A stretch of 64,000 bases of DNA from the NCBI GenBank assembly GCA_963822115.1, contig CAWGGM010000011.1, forward strand, positions 310,001 to 374,000, written 5' to 3'. Below the pieces are notes generated by a model. The model saw only the letters and a list, made by a program, of their open reading frames with translations, did not search any database and was not told where the DNA came from. Source of the stretch: CAWDXG01 sp963822115 (GTDB lineage: Bacteria > Myxococcota_A > Polyangia > Polyangiales > Polyangiaceae). A program made the translations under genes and the position numbers. Of the stretch, positions 8,480 through 16,859 are shown piece by piece. Positions within the stretch are counted from its first letter, which is position 1. The number at the start of each line of letters is the position of its first letter.

Positions 8480-11140
8480 GTGCTCAGACGCTCCTGTCTC
8501 GTTGCGCTCGCCCTCACCGGCTGCTCTCCCGCCGTAGCGCCGCTTCCCGCACACCCGCATGCGCCACCGGAGGCGTCCGCCGGGGTGAGTTCCGATGCCG
8601 GCGCGCCGAAGACGCCGACGGCGCTGCCGTCGGTGCAGCTCGCAGCGGTGCCCTCCGGCACCTACGGTCCCTACATCGGTGCGCGGCCCGGCAGCACGGT
8701 GGCCGTCTGGGCGGAGGTGTCCTCCAAGGGCAAGTCCCGCCGCTGGTACACCGTCGCGCTGGCTGCCGACTCCACGCCGCTCGGCAAGCCGCTGGCGCTC
8801 ACCGATGCGCCGGATCAAGTCGGCCTGGTCGCCGTCAATCCGGCAGGCGGGCCCGCGAAGGCCGTCGGCGCGGGAAAACCTGCCGGGCTCGAGCAGCCTG
8901 GCTTCGTTGTGCTGAGCACGCGCCGCGGCTTCGGCAGCCAGCAGATCGAAGCCATGGTGCTGGGTGTGCGGGGCGAGCTGCGCGGCGGTCCCACGGCGCT
9001 CGCGGAGCCGGCGGGCGAAGTGCTGTGGGTCGACGCCGTGCCGACCTCGCGGGGCACGTTGGCGCTGTGGGCGGTCCAGCACGGTCGCAGCGCCAATCTG
9101 TTCTCGGTCGAGCTCGGAGCCGCCGGGCAGATGGTCGGCGACGTGCACTCCGTGCTGAAGGACGCGCGCGCGTGGCAGGCTGTACCCGTCAAGGGCGGTG
9201 CGGCTATCGCGGCCGTCGTGGCTCACAAGGGGCGCGACAGCGCGGGGCCCGTCGAGGTCGTCTATCTCGATCTCGACGGCAAGGCCGGCAAGCCGCTGGT
9301 CGTCAGCTCGTCGCCCACGGCCGAGCTGGATCTGGACATGGCGCGGGTACAGGGCTCGCTGGTCCTGGCCTGGTCGGACGAGCGCGATCTCGAACCGCGC
9401 ATCTATCTCGCGGCTATCGACGCCTCGGGCAAGCTGGTCCACGCGCCGGCACCCGCCACCGCGCGGGTCGGCGAGCAGGCGCTGGTGCGCGTGGTCCATC
9501 CCTTCGAAGGGCAGGGGCGGGCCTACCTGGCGTGGGAGAATCTCACGGAGCGTCCCGTCCACGGTCGCGCGCTCAAGCTCGCGCCGCTCGGTGCCGACGC
9601 CAAGCTGGGCAAGTCGCGGGCCGTGCTGCTCATGTCGGCCGAGGACGGCAGCGTGCCGGAGATGGCCGCGACCCCGGATGGGCTTGCTGCGCTCACGCTC
9701 GCGCCGGCCTGCCGCAAGGGGAAGGACTGCAGCAACGCCGACGATCTGCCGACGTTCATCCGGTACGGACACGACATGCACGTTGTCTCCGCCGAGCCGG
9801 CGCGGCTTGCCGCACTCGGCGGTCGCGGCGTCTCGCTGGCGTGGGGTCTGACCTGTCGCCGCCACGGCTGTTCGATGCTGGCTGCCGAGGCCAAGTCACC
9901 CGCGCCCGTCTTCTCGGTGGACCTGGGCGTGCACACGGGCGACTGGACACCGCCCGGGCACCACGTCACGCCGCCCCGCCCGCCGCGCGTGCTGTCGAAT
10001 GCCGCCGTGGCAAAGGTCGCGCCGCTCGCGGACGTTTCCGCGACGCGCGTGGGCGACTCCACGCTGGCTGCCTGGGTGACCTATTTCGATCCCACTACCC
10101 CCTACAAGCGCCTCAAGCATCCCGCGCCGGACGGCCGTTACGATCCCACGCGCGCGCTGCTCCAGGTCCGGGCATTTCCCGATGGCAAGGCGCCGCTGGA
10201 GACCCGGACGATCTCGCTGCGCGCGCGCTCGCTGGGCGGCGTCTCGCTTGCCGCGGGCGATCCGTCGAAGCACGAGGCCCTGCTCGCCTGGGCAGCGGTC
10301 AACAACAAGCAGCCGCAGGTGTTCGTCACGCGCCTCGATCAGGACGGCAAGAAGCAGGTGCAGCACGCGCTCACGCACACCAAGGGCGAGACGAGCGACG
10401 TGGCCACGGCCTACGTGGGAGACGGGTGGCTGGTCGGTTGGGTGGACGAGCGGACCGGCGACCCCGAGGTCTACGTGACCAAGGTGAACCGCGACCTGAG
10501 ACGGATCGCGCCCGAGCATCGAGTGACCAGCGTGTCGGGGGCGGCGACTGGGCTTGTGATGTTGAGGCGCGGCGACCACACGCTTCTGGCGTGGGCCGAT
10601 GCGCGCGATGGAGCGCAGCCGGGCTGGGCTGACATCTACCTGTCCCGCATCGACAACTCGAACGCGAAGCCGCTCGCTCCCGAACAGCGCCTGATGGCCA
10701 CGCGCCCGCACTCGCACTCGCCCGTGCTGGCAGCGTTCGGGAAGAATGCGGTGGTGGCCTGGGTGGAGGCGCGTCCGCAGAACCTGCTGGCGAGCGACAG
10801 CCCCGGCATCCGCATTGGCGAGCTCGACCCGGATGGTCATTTCATCTCGCCGCCCGTGGTGGTGCCGGGCGACGGCGGCTCACCCACGTCGGTGGGCGTG
10901 AGCTGCACGGATGCAATGTGCGGTGTGGTGATGAGCGTCGACGTGGGCCACCGCGCCGTGCTGCAGGCGTTCGAATGGCATCCCGGTCAGGCACAGCCGC
11001 ACCTGTCGCGTCTCTCCGGGCTGACCGGTCCGTCCGGCGAGTCGGTGTTCCCCGTGTTGCTCGGCCGCGATCTATTCTTCGCCGATCAGGCTCACGACGG
11101 CGGAGGAAGCGTGCGCCGGATCCGCATCCAGTGGGACTAG
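8480..11140 (+). CDS. Large beta-propeller-type lipoprotein
   Basis: The protein is about 886 aa if it starts at GTG 8480, which puts a short signal peptide (LRRSCLVALALTGC, lipobox LTGC) at the N-terminus. The frame is open further upstream (GTG at 8411), but that would add a non-signal-like leader, so 8480 is preferred; the Shine-Dalgarno is weak. After a Pro/Ala-rich linker the mature protein carries recurring motifs of the type (L/A)AW-D-R-(D/T)G followed by (I/V)Y, for example near LAWSDERD, VGWVDERTGDPEVY and LAWADARDGAQPG. They suggest a large propeller with ~60-70-residue blades. It is probably a surface or periplasmic lipoprotein of unknown ligand. An intrinsic terminator of opposite polarity lies 28 nt past the stop. 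Confidence 0.8.
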   Translation: MLRRSCLVALALTGCSPAVAPLPAHPHAPPEASAGVSSDAGAPKTPTALPSVQLAAVPSGTYGPYIGARPGSTVAVWAEVSSKGKSRRWYTVALAADSTPLGKPLALTDAPDQVGLVAVNPAGGPAKAVGAGKPAGLEQPGFVVLSTRRGFGSQQIEAMVLGVRGELRGGPTALAEPAGEVLWVDAVPTSRGTLALWAVQHGRSANLFSVELGAAGQMVGDVHSVLKDARAWQAVPVKGGAAIAAVVAHKGRDSAGPVEVVYLDLDGKAGKPLVVSSSPTAELDLDMARVQGSLVLAWSDERDLEPRIYLAAIDASGKLVHAPAPATARVGEQALVRVVHPFEGQGRAYLAWENLTERPVHGRALKLAPLGADAKLGKSRAVLLMSAEDGSVPEMAATPDGLAALTLAPACRKGKDCSNADDLPTFIRYGHDMHVVSAEPARLAALGGRGVSLAWGLTCRRHGCSMLAAEAKSPAPVFSVDLGVHTGDWTPPGHHVTPPRPPRVLSNAAVAKVAPLADVSATRVGDSTLAAWVTYFDPTTPYKRLKHPAPDGRYDPTRALLQVRAFPDGKAPLETRTISLRARSLGGVSLAAGDPSKHEALLAWAAVNNKQPQVFVTRLDQDGKKQVQHALTHTKGETSDVATAYVGDGWLVGWVDERTGDPEVYVTKVNRDLRRIAPEHRVTSVSGAATGLVMLRRGDHTLLAWADARDGAQPGWADIYLSRIDNSNAKPLAPEQRLMATRPHSHSPVLAAFGKNAVVAWVEARPQNLLASDSPGIRIGELDPDGHFISPPVVVPGDGGSPTSVGVSCTDAMCGVVMSVDVGHRAVLQAFEWHPGQAQPHLSRLSGLTGPSGESVFPVLLGRDLFFADQAHDGGGSVRRIRIQWD

Positions 11141-11167
11141 CTCGGGCAGCCAGGTAAAAGCGCGGAC

Positions 11168-11199
11168 AAAAAAATGCCCCCCGGCTAATGCCGGGGGGC
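11168..11199 (-). terminator. Rho-independent terminator for leftward transcription
   Basis: A perfect 10-bp inverted repeat (GCCCCCCGGC, 4-nt loop, GCCGGGGGGC; 11176-11199) has seven A residues on its left on the plus strand. Read leftward, this is a GC stem followed by a U-tract. On the plus strand there is no T-run after the stem, so it does not serve the lipoprotein gene ending at 11140. It implies a leftward transcript that comes from 11200-11500. Confidence 0.85.
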
Positions 11200-11490
11200 G
11201 ATCGACGTTCAGTTTGCTGAGACGCAGGACGCGCCTGCCTACCCACACGTTGCTCGCGGTGTCCTTTTTTTTGGGTTGGACACTCTTGCTGCTGGGGTGG
11301 CTCGGGGAGGAGAGGCGCGCGGGAGCGGCGCGCGAGAGCCACAGCAATAAACGTCGATACAGTCCTTTGTTGAGCTTCCCGATGCCTCCTTCGCTCTCAC
11401 CCGGCTCAACCCTCGCCTCTGGGGGGGTATTCCGCTCGGGTCCCGAATTTCGAAAAAAGTATTTCCGTTGTGATATCCGCATGTTACGGA
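11200..11490 (-). ncRNA. Candidate leftward small RNA or small-ORF transcript
   Basis: No recognised gene lies here, yet the strong leftward terminator at 11168-11199 needs a transcript. In the leftward direction the sequence can fold a GTTGAGC/GCTCAAC stem (11369-11375 with 11404-11410). It also has a GTGTCC/GGACAC stem (11259-11264 with 11278-11283) whose loop carries eight A residues. Several GGA triplets occur. AT-richer DNA at 11440-11490 could hold the promoter. The leftward open frames here run through the terminator hairpin or have no good start, so a non-coding RNA is at least as likely as a peptide. It matches no RNA family I recognise. Ends are approximate. Confidence 0.35.
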
Positions 11491-11667
11491 ACTGGCTCCA
11501 GCGCGACTGTGCGAGCTGACGCGCCGCTCCGGGGTCCCGCCTCGTGTCTACTCCCGGGCAGGGCGCCCCGTCGACTCCGTGGAAATACCGTCCATTGGCG
11601 GCAGGCTGTGGCTCCAGGCCGACGCCTCTGCCTCCGCTTCGCGCTCCAGTTGTGACAAGATCGCAGC

Positions 11668-12528
11668 GTGTTCGAGGTCCGCTCGATCCTGTTCGCGACC
11701 GATTTCGGCGAGGCTGCCAAGTCAGCTGTGTCCGAGCTCGAGCAGGTCGCTCGCCGCTACGACGCGGAGGTCGTGCTGGTGCATGCCATGCCCGGCTTCT
11801 GGCGGGACTGGTTGTCCTCGGGTCTCGTCGAGAAGCAGGAGCAGGAACGACTGGAGAGCTGGGCGGCGAAGCTCTGCGAAAGCGGCATCCAGGCCCGCGC
11901 CGAGAAGCTGCTGCATGGAAACGCCGCCGAGGCGATCGTCACACTCGCCGACCGCCTGAGCCCATCCCTCGTCATGATCGGTGCGGGGGACGCTTCGACC
12001 ATCGAACGGCAGCTCATCGGCAGCACGGCCGAGTCGGTCGTGCGGCACGCGCACCAACCCGTCTGGGTGGCCAAACCCAAGCCGGACGAACCTCTGCTCG
12101 ACGTGATGTGCGGAGTGGACGGCTCCGCCGCGTCCGGTGCAGCGCTCGATGCCGCGGCCAGCGTGTGCCAACGCTTTGAAGGCAAGCTCACCGTCGTCAG
12201 CGCGCTGCACGGCCCGGACTTCAATCCGATGGGTCTGAGCAAGCACGAAGTGGAGAGCGAGATCGCGGCGTACCGCACGCAGCGCGAGCAGGAGCTCGAC
12301 GCCTTCGTCGACCAGCGCGACCTGGGCGGTGTGGAACCGACGCGGCTGTACGAGTGGGGTCTGCCCTCGGACGTGCTGCTCTCCCACGCCGACGACGAGG
12401 AATACGACCTGATGGTGCTGGGCCGCAGCGGCCGCACGGGTCTGCGCCGGGTGCTGCTCGGCAGCACGGCCGAGCGCGTCATGCGCCGCATTCCGTGTTC
12501 GCTGCTCGTCCTGCCCGCGCCGGGCTGA
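11668..12528 (+). CDS. Double universal stress protein (UspA x2)
   Basis: This 286-aa protein is made of two tandem Usp domains (~1-140 and ~145-286) from a GTG start. Each begins with the usual beta-strand and nucleotide-binding Asp region (ILFATDFG; VMCGVDGS). Domain 2 ends with an intact ATP-binding signature G-2x-G-9x-G(S/T) (GRSGRTGLRRVLLGST). In domain 1 the same place (GAGDASTIERQLIGST) departs from the pattern, so only the second domain may bind ATP. It is cytoplasmic, and family members help in stress survival. It stands alone after a 527-bp gap and converges on the MDR gene with 31 bp between them. Confidence 0.93.
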   Translation: MFEVRSILFATDFGEAAKSAVSELEQVARRYDAEVVLVHAMPGFWRDWLSSGLVEKQEQERLESWAAKLCESGIQARAEKLLHGNAAEAIVTLADRLSPSLVMIGAGDASTIERQLIGSTAESVVRHAHQPVWVAKPKPDEPLLDVMCGVDGSAASGAALDAAASVCQRFEGKLTVVSALHGPDFNPMGLSKHEVESEIAAYRTQREQELDAFVDQRDLGGVEPTRLYEWGLPSDVLLSHADDEEYDLMVLGRSGRTGLRRVLLGSTAERVMRRIPCSLLVLPAPG

Positions 12529-12559
12529 GCGGCGCCCTCCGCTTGACGGTCGCCCGCCT

Positions 12560-13666
12560 TCAGCTGTCCGGATGCACGACCGTCGTGCCGACGAAGCGGC
12601 TCTGCCACTTTTCGCGCAGGGCGTCCTTGATGTGCGAGAGCGGAAACACCTCCGCGACGTGCGGCGTGATGCGTCCCTGCTCGGCCCAGTCGAGGATCGT
12701 CTGCAGGCGCTCTTTGCGCATGGCGGGATCGCGGTGCGCCGAGATGGCGGCCGGGCTGCCCAGCACGTCGAGTGACTTCATCATGATCAGGTTCGTTGGC
12801 AGCACGTTCGCGTTGGGCGCGCCGCGCTGGCCCTTGCCGCGCGCGACGAAGGGTGTGGCCGCCCAGCCCACGATCACGAAGCGCGCGCCGAAGCGCACGC
12901 AGCGCAGGCTCTCCAGCGAGATGTCGCCGCCCACGCTGTCGTAGACCACGTCCACGCCCTCGCCGCCGGTCAGCGCCTTGACCTCGTCGCGGAAGCGCCG
13001 GACGCCGCCGCTCTCGTCCGCTGTCGTGACGATGTGGTCCGCGCCCTCGGCCTTCACCACGGCGAGCTTGTCCGCCGAGCGTCCGGTCGCGATCACCTTG
13101 GCGCCAACCAGCTTGGCGACGTGCACCGCGGCCAGCCCCGTCGAGCCGGACGCGCCGTGGATGAGCACCGTCTCGCCCTCGCTCAAGTGACCGCGGTGGA
13201 TCAGCGCGTGGTATGCTGTCTCGTAGTTGCCGAGCAGGCTCGCTCCCTGGTCGAACGACAGCCGCGCGGGCAGCGGGATCACGCCGTCTTCCGGTGCCAC
13301 GGCGTACGACGCGAAGCCGCCCCACTTCTGGTAGGCGCCGAGGGAGCGCGGTCCGACGTGGAAGCCGTCCGCGATCACCCTGTCGCCCACCGCGACGCGG
13401 CTCGCTTCCGCGCCCGTCCACACGACCTCGCCCGCGTACTCTAGCCCCGGCGTGTACGGCGGCTCGACCATGTGCTGGTACTGCCCGCTGCTCATGAGCA
13501 GATCCACCCAGCCGACCGCCGCGCTCTTCACCGCCACGATGATGTCGCGCGCGCCGAGCTCCGCCGGATCCGGCGGCGGCTGCTCGACCAGCTCGAGGTA
13601 GTTGTCGACGGCGTCGAGCGGGCTTTCGCCGTACTCGCGCAACACGACGCGCTGGCCTGTCTGCAT
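12560..13666 (-). CDS. Zinc-independent MDR oxidoreductase (quinone-oxidoreductase-like)
   Basis: This 368-aa medium-chain dehydrogenase/reductase has an N-terminal GroES-like part with GLEYAGEV and VGDRV. A Rossmann fold follows with the nucleotide-binding segment HGASGSTGLAAVHVAK (~170-185), and there is a GGEGVDVVYDSVGG motif. The pattern fits the NAD(P)H:quinone oxidoreductase subgroup. I see no four-Cys structural-zinc loop. The family reduces quinones or enones with NADPH; the substrate is not predictable. The start is the ATG at 13666. The next leftward-reading gene upstream is a small membrane protein 45 bp away. Confidence 0.9.
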   Translation of the reverse strand: MQTGQRVVLREYGESPLDAVDNYLELVEQPPPDPAELGARDIIVAVKSAAVGWVDLLMSSGQYQHMVEPPYTPGLEYAGEVVWTGAEASRVAVGDRVIADGFHVGPRSLGAYQKWGGFASYAVAPEDGVIPLPARLSFDQGASLLGNYETAYHALIHRGHLSEGETVLIHGASGSTGLAAVHVAKLVGAKVIATGRSADKLAVVKAEGADHIVTTADESGGVRRFRDEVKALTGGEGVDVVYDSVGGDISLESLRCVRFGARFVIVGWAATPFVARGKGQRGAPNANVLPTNLIMMKSLDVLGSPAAISAHRDPAMRKERLQTILDWAEQGRITPHVAEVFPLSHIKDALREKWQSRFVGTTVVHPDS

Positions 13667-13711
13667 GCGACGCGCATAGCGCTGCGCGGGCGGCGCGCCA
13701 ATGTCCGGCGT

Positions 13712-13918
13712 CTACGGGTACTGGTCGGAGCGCATGATATCCCCACCGCTCGGGACACGAGCCGGGCGCTTTTCGTAGCTCGTGATCGACAGTATCGAGA
13801 TCAGCACGGCGAACAACACCGCGACGACGATCGCGACGCATCCGGTCCGCTTCTTCAACGGAGCGGGGGGCGGCGGATCGCGCGGTGGCGGGCTCGGTTC
13901 CCGGTACGGATCGGACAC
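13712..13918 (-). CDS. Small single-span membrane protein
   Basis: This 68-aa protein starts with GTG. The first ~22 residues are Pro-rich (SPPPRDPPPPAPLKK), followed by one clear transmembrane helix (~27-47, GCVAIVVAVLFAVLISILSI) and a short tail. Basic residues ahead of the helix suggest that the Pro-rich end is cytoplasmic. It has no recognised family. It reads in the same direction as the MDR gene, 45 bp upstream of it. The clean hydrophobic segment and the order of features make it more likely real than the other short frames here. Confidence 0.55.
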   Translation of the reverse strand: MSDPYREPSPPPRDPPPPAPLKKRTGCVAIVVAVLFAVLISILSITSYEKRPARVPSGGDIMRSDQYP

Positions 13919-14335
13919 GCATCCAGGCTACACGAGGTCCCGCGGCCGGCGCTCCGCGCGTCACGCTGTGGTGGTGGCCCCGGCCGGCGGAGCCGGACTT
14001 GGGGCCACCGGGCGCGCGGAGCCCCGCGGGGTGCGGGGCGGAGCCCAGCCACGACCGATGCGAGCACGCCTGGACGCGCTGCGACGACAAGCGCGGGGGC
14101 AGCCCCTTCACAGCTGGATGCTCCCCCGGCGTGGGTGGGCGACGTGCCGCCCGCGCGTGCTCGCTCCGCTGCGCGCGCGGGGGGCCCTCAAGCGCGTGCT
14201 CGGGCGGCCGTCGTTGTGCGTCGGGGTAGCGCGCCCAGCGACGCATCGCAGCGCCGTATGCCCGAGCCGCCCTCCGCGCGCGCGAGGGTCCCGCATTCAA
14301 TGTGGAGGCGCAGCGTCGCGGGGTCGCTGCGTCGC
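13919..14335. other. Gene-free GC-rich stretch
   Basis: I find no coding region I can support. Long open frames on both strands are products of high GC and have no recognisable protein content. Short GC-only inverted repeats (for example around 14018-14042) occur. The only distinct structure is the tandem repeat that begins at 14336. Confidence 0.5.
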
Positions 14336-14539
14336 TGGCAACTCAGTGGGCGAGTTGAAGCACGGGGGGGGCGATGCCCGGGAAACGGGCATTTCGCTGA
14401 ACAAGTTGAAGCAAGGGAGTTGAAAGGTCCGGAAATCGGGCATTTCGGGCGCCAAGCTCACCGAGAAGGGGTAAAACGCCCGGATTCCGGGCATTCTGGC
14501 GAGCAAGTTCGAACTTGCGAAGCTGGATGCCCGCGCTTG
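14336..14539 (+). repeat. Imperfect tandem repeat, four units of 51 bp
   Basis: The anchor (G/T)GGCA(T/A) recurs at 14336, 14387, 14438 and 14489, exactly 51 bp apart. Units 2-4 share GGGCATT with CGG-rich flanks, and units 1 and 2 share AGTTGAAGCA-GGG at the same offset. Each of units 2-4 can form a small hairpin around the anchor (for example GAAAT-CGGGC-ATTTC). Because 51 is a multiple of 3, frames through it look like 17-residue protein repeats, but no credible gene contains them. It lies between the SDR gene and the small membrane-protein gene. Confidence 0.85.
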
Positions 14540-14640
14540 CCGCACGCGGGGCAAGGCGGGCCAGCGGATGCGCGGACGGGGTCCGCTTCTGGCCGCCACG
14601 CGTGGACGGCCGTGAGCCGACCACGCGTGGCGAGCTCGAG

Positions 14641-15387
14641 CTACATCACCAGGCCGCCGTCGACGTCGAGGCAGCGCGCGTTGAAGTAGTCGCACTCGAG
14701 CGCGAAGCGCACTGCGAGCCAGATGTCCTCGGGGACGCCGATGCGTCCGACGGGGATGGCGGCGACGAGGGCGTCGCGTGCCTTCTGGTTCATGCCCTGC
14801 GTCATGGGCGTCTCGATCATGCCCGGGGCGACGGCGCCCACGCGCACGCCGAACTTGGCGAACTCGCGTGCCCAGGTCACCGTGTTGGCGGCCAGCGCGC
14901 TCTTGGCGGCGACGTAGTTCGACTGTCCGCGGTTGCCGTGGCGCGAGACGCTCGAGATGTTGACGATGACGCCGGGGCGCGTCTCGCGCTCGGCCATGCG
15001 TCGCACGAGCTCGCGCGACATGAAGGTCGCGCCGCTCAGGTTCACGCCGATCACGGCGTTCCAGTCCTCGGTCGACAGCGTCGTGATCTCGCCCGTCTTG
15101 CGGTCGCGCTTGACGAGCAGACCGTCGCGGATGATGCCGGCGTTGTTGACGAGCGCGTTGACGCCGCCGAGCTTGTCGTCGGCCCACTTCACGAACGCTT
15201 CGCAGTCCTCGGCGTTGGACACGTCGAGTCGCCGCTTCTCGATGGAAGCGGGGAGCTCGGCGAGGCCGGCTTCGTCCACGTCGCCGGCGGCGACGCGGGC
15301 GCCTGCTTCGGCTAGCTGTTTGGCGAAATAGGCGCCCATGCCGCGGGCGGCGCCGGTGACGATGATTCGGAGATCTTCCAGTTTCAT
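14641..15387 (-). CDS. SDR reductase, acetoacetyl-CoA reductase (PhaB)-like
   Basis: This 248-aa classical short-chain dehydrogenase has the cofactor motif TGAARGMG (11-18), NNAG (81-84), catalytic Ser145, and Tyr158/Lys162 in YVAAK. Asp36 after the second strand hints at NAD(H) preference. PhaB enzymes reduce acetoacetyl-CoA to (R)-3-hydroxybutyryl-CoA for PHA synthesis. The same fold also covers FabG and many others, so the assignment rests mainly on position: it is the last gene of a leftward operon after phasin and PHA synthase. The gap to the synthase stop is ~25 bp. The start ATG has a GGACCCCCC-rich leader but no ideal Shine-Dalgarno. Confidence 0.85.
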   Translation of the reverse strand: MKLEDLRIIVTGAARGMGAYFAKQLAEAGARVAAGDVDEAGLAELPASIEKRRLDVSNAEDCEAFVKWADDKLGGVNALVNNAGIIRDGLLVKRDRKTGEITTLSTEDWNAVIGVNLSGATFMSRELVRRMAERETRPGVIVNISSVSRHGNRGQSNYVAAKSALAANTVTWAREFAKFGVRVGAVAPGMIETPMTQGMNQKARDALVAAIPVGRIGVPEDIWLAVRFALECDYFNARCLDVDGGLVM

Positions 15388-15412
15388 GGGGGGGTCCTTC
15401 TTTCAGTGGCTT

Positions 15413-16381
15413 TCAGCCTCTAGCGGTGATCTTGTCGCGCAGCCATTCGCCGAGCTTGGGGTACAGCTCGCTGGAAGCGCGCTTGCCTACCACGGCGCCG
15501 ACGTGACCGCCGGGGATGGACAGCACGGAGCTGTCCGACGAACCCGAGCTCTCGCCCAGGGCGCGCGCCGCGGGCGGTGGACAGATCGCGTCACGCTCGG
15601 TGACGATGGTGAGCAGCGGGCACTTGATGTTGCCCAGGTCCACGCGACGCCCACCGATGTGATGCTCGCCGCGGACGAGCTGGTTCTGCTGGTACAGCTC
15701 GCGGATGTAGCGGACGTAGGCGGCGCCCGGGAACGGGATGTTCTCGCTCGCCCACTGCTCGAGCGCCTGGAAGGCCTCCAGCCGCTGTGGATCCTCGAGC
15801 CGCTCGAAGAAGGTGACCCACTTCGAGATCTGGGAGGTCGGACGCAGCGCGATGAAGCCGCTCTGCATCTGCTGCGCACTGATGTTGCCGGCTTCGGCGA
15901 TGGCGGCCGGATCGAACCAGCGCGGGTCCGTCATGGTGCCGAGGAAGCCGGCGTGCTCGAAGTCGATGGGACCGGCGAGGTTGACCAGCGCCGCGACGGA
16001 GTCGGGCTCGAGCGCGGTGTGGATGGCCGTGAGCGTGCCGCCGATGCAGTAGCCGAGCAGGCCGATGCGCGAAACGCCGGTCTCGCGCGACACGCGCCGC
16101 ACCATGCGCCCGACACGGGCCACGACGCTGTCCCACTCGAGGTAGCGATCCTCGTCGTGAGGAATGCCCCAGTCGAGGCAGTAGACGTCCAGGCCGGCGT
16201 CGAGCAGCGCCTGCACGACGCTCGCTCCGGGCCTGAGGTCCAGCACGTACCAGCGGTTGATGAGCGACGGCACGAGCAGCACCGGCGGCCGCTCCCCGGG
16301 CTTGTCCGGGGAACGGAACCGGTACAGCGCTGCGGTGCCCTCGCGGAACAGCGTGTCGCGGGGCGTGGGCGCGGTGACCAT
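15413..16381 (-). CDS. phaC: Short PHA synthase (class III-like PhaC), copy 1
   Basis: This 322-aa alpha/beta-hydrolase-fold polymerase has the lipase-like box GYCIGG, with Cys112 as nucleophile, Asp264 (TERD) and His293 (GGHVGAV). The segments PSLINR, YVLDL and FPG...Y are typical of PhaC. It joins (R)-3-hydroxyacyl-CoA units into polyester on granules. It is about the size of class III synthases (~355 aa) and lacks the long N-terminal region of class I. The start is the ATG 5 nt after the phasin stop; the longer open frame upstream is a shadow of the phasin gene. Class III enzymes need a PhaE partner. The adjacent phasin-like protein, or the PhaE-like protein of the rightward operon, could fill that role (inference). 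Confidence 0.93.
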   Translation of the reverse strand: MVTAPTPRDTLFREGTAALYRFRSPDKPGERPPVLLVPSLINRWYVLDLRPGASVVQALLDAGLDVYCLDWGIPHDEDRYLEWDSVVARVGRMVRRVSRETGVSRIGLLGYCIGGTLTAIHTALEPDSVAALVNLAGPIDFEHAGFLGTMTDPRWFDPAAIAEAGNISAQQMQSGFIALRPTSQISKWVTFFERLEDPQRLEAFQALEQWASENIPFPGAAYVRYIRELYQQNQLVRGEHHIGGRRVDLGNIKCPLLTIVTERDAICPPPAARALGESSGSSDSSVLSIPGGHVGAVVGKRASSELYPKLGEWLRDKITARG

Positions 16382-16386
16382 CCTCT

Positions 16387-16653
16387 TCAGGCTCCCGTCA
16401 TCATGTCGGCGCTCTTCGACACCGCCTCGAAGCCGAGCTTGCGCCACTCGGCCGCGAGCTGGCTGGCGTAGGTCATCGACTCCTTCATGAGCTTGGCTGC
16501 CTCGTCCACGGCTTCCTGCGCGCGGGTGACGCTCTGCCCCTCGAGCTTGGCGAATTCGGTGCTCATGGCTTCCATGCGCTCGACCTGCTGCTTGGCCATC
16601 TTGGTCCAGGCATCCATGATTTGCTGCGGCTGCGTAAAACCGAAATTGAACAT
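16387..16653 (-). CDS. Phasin-like PHA granule protein
   Basis: This 88-aa helical protein starts at the ATG at 16653, which has a GGAAGGG-AAAAGG Shine-Dalgarno; the GTG further upstream would place the ribosome site inside the gene. The N-terminus FNFGFTQPQQIMDAW and the amphipathic helices rich in Ala/Glu/Lys resemble phasins, which coat PHA granules, although at 88 aa it is shorter than most. It is the first gene of the leftward operon (phasin, synthase, SDR). Palindromic TGC-N3-GCA sites 91-125 bp upstream suggest PhaR control, as in other PHA producers where PhaR represses phasin genes. Confidence 0.8.
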   Translation of the reverse strand: MFNFGFTQPQQIMDAWTKMAKQQVERMEAMSTEFAKLEGQSVTRAQEAVDEAAKLMKESMTYASQLAAEWRKLGFEAVSKSADMMTGA

Positions 16654-16743
16654 GATCCTTTTCCCTTCCCGCACGATTCTTGGTGGTTTCCTTGTGCGGC
16701 GCCGCGAAGCTAGGTCCCGGTCCGGACCCTGTCAATCAGATTT

Positions 16744-16758
16744 TGTTGCGCCGCAACA
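16744..16758. promoter_or_regulatory. Candidate PhaR operator A
   Basis: TGTTGCGCCGCAACA is a perfect 15-bp palindrome (7+1+7) upstream of the phasin-phaC-SDR operon. PhaR proteins of alphaproteobacteria are known to bind TGC-N3/4-GCA type sites, and this fits. The operator role is inferred. Confidence 0.6.
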
Positions 16759-16768
16759 TTTTTGTTTG

Positions 16769-16777
16769 TGCGGCGCA
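16769..16777. promoter_or_regulatory. Candidate PhaR operator B
   Basis: TGCGGCGCA is a 9-bp palindrome with the TGC-N3-GCA pattern, its centre 22 bp from that of operator A, about two helical turns, so two dimers could bind the same face. A related GCGGCGCCGC palindrome lies at 16696-16705, nearer the phasin start. Confidence 0.5.
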
Positions 16778-16859
16778 GTACCGTAGGGCGAGCGTAGAGA
16801 GCCCCGGCGACGCGACAGCGAGCCCGCGATGAGCGAAGCGAATCGCGTGAGGGGGGCGC

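Noticed and set aside
8311..10632. 773-codon rightward frame overlapping the propeller lipoprotein
   Set aside because: It is Arg/Ala/Gly-rich without motifs. The overlapping frame has a signal peptide and blade repeats and is clearly the real one.
11259..11283. T8 tract after GTGTCC as a rightward terminator
   Set aside because: The T-run lies in the loop of the inverted repeat and not after a stem, so it does not fit an intrinsic terminator.
11072..11482. 136-codon leftward frame in the 11.1-11.5 kb gap
   Set aside because: It runs through the strong terminator hairpin and into the end of the lipoprotein gene, so it cannot be the product of that transcript as drawn. A shorter peptide remains possible.
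11757..14300. 847-codon leftward frame covering the Usp and MDR genes
   Set aside because: It is a high-GC artefact. The USP and quinone-oxidoreductase motifs lie in other frames.
13472..14689. 405-codon rightward frame containing 17-residue repeats
   Set aside because: The repeats come from the 51-bp DNA repeat being a multiple of three. The rest of the frame is antisense to the MDR gene and has no start signal.
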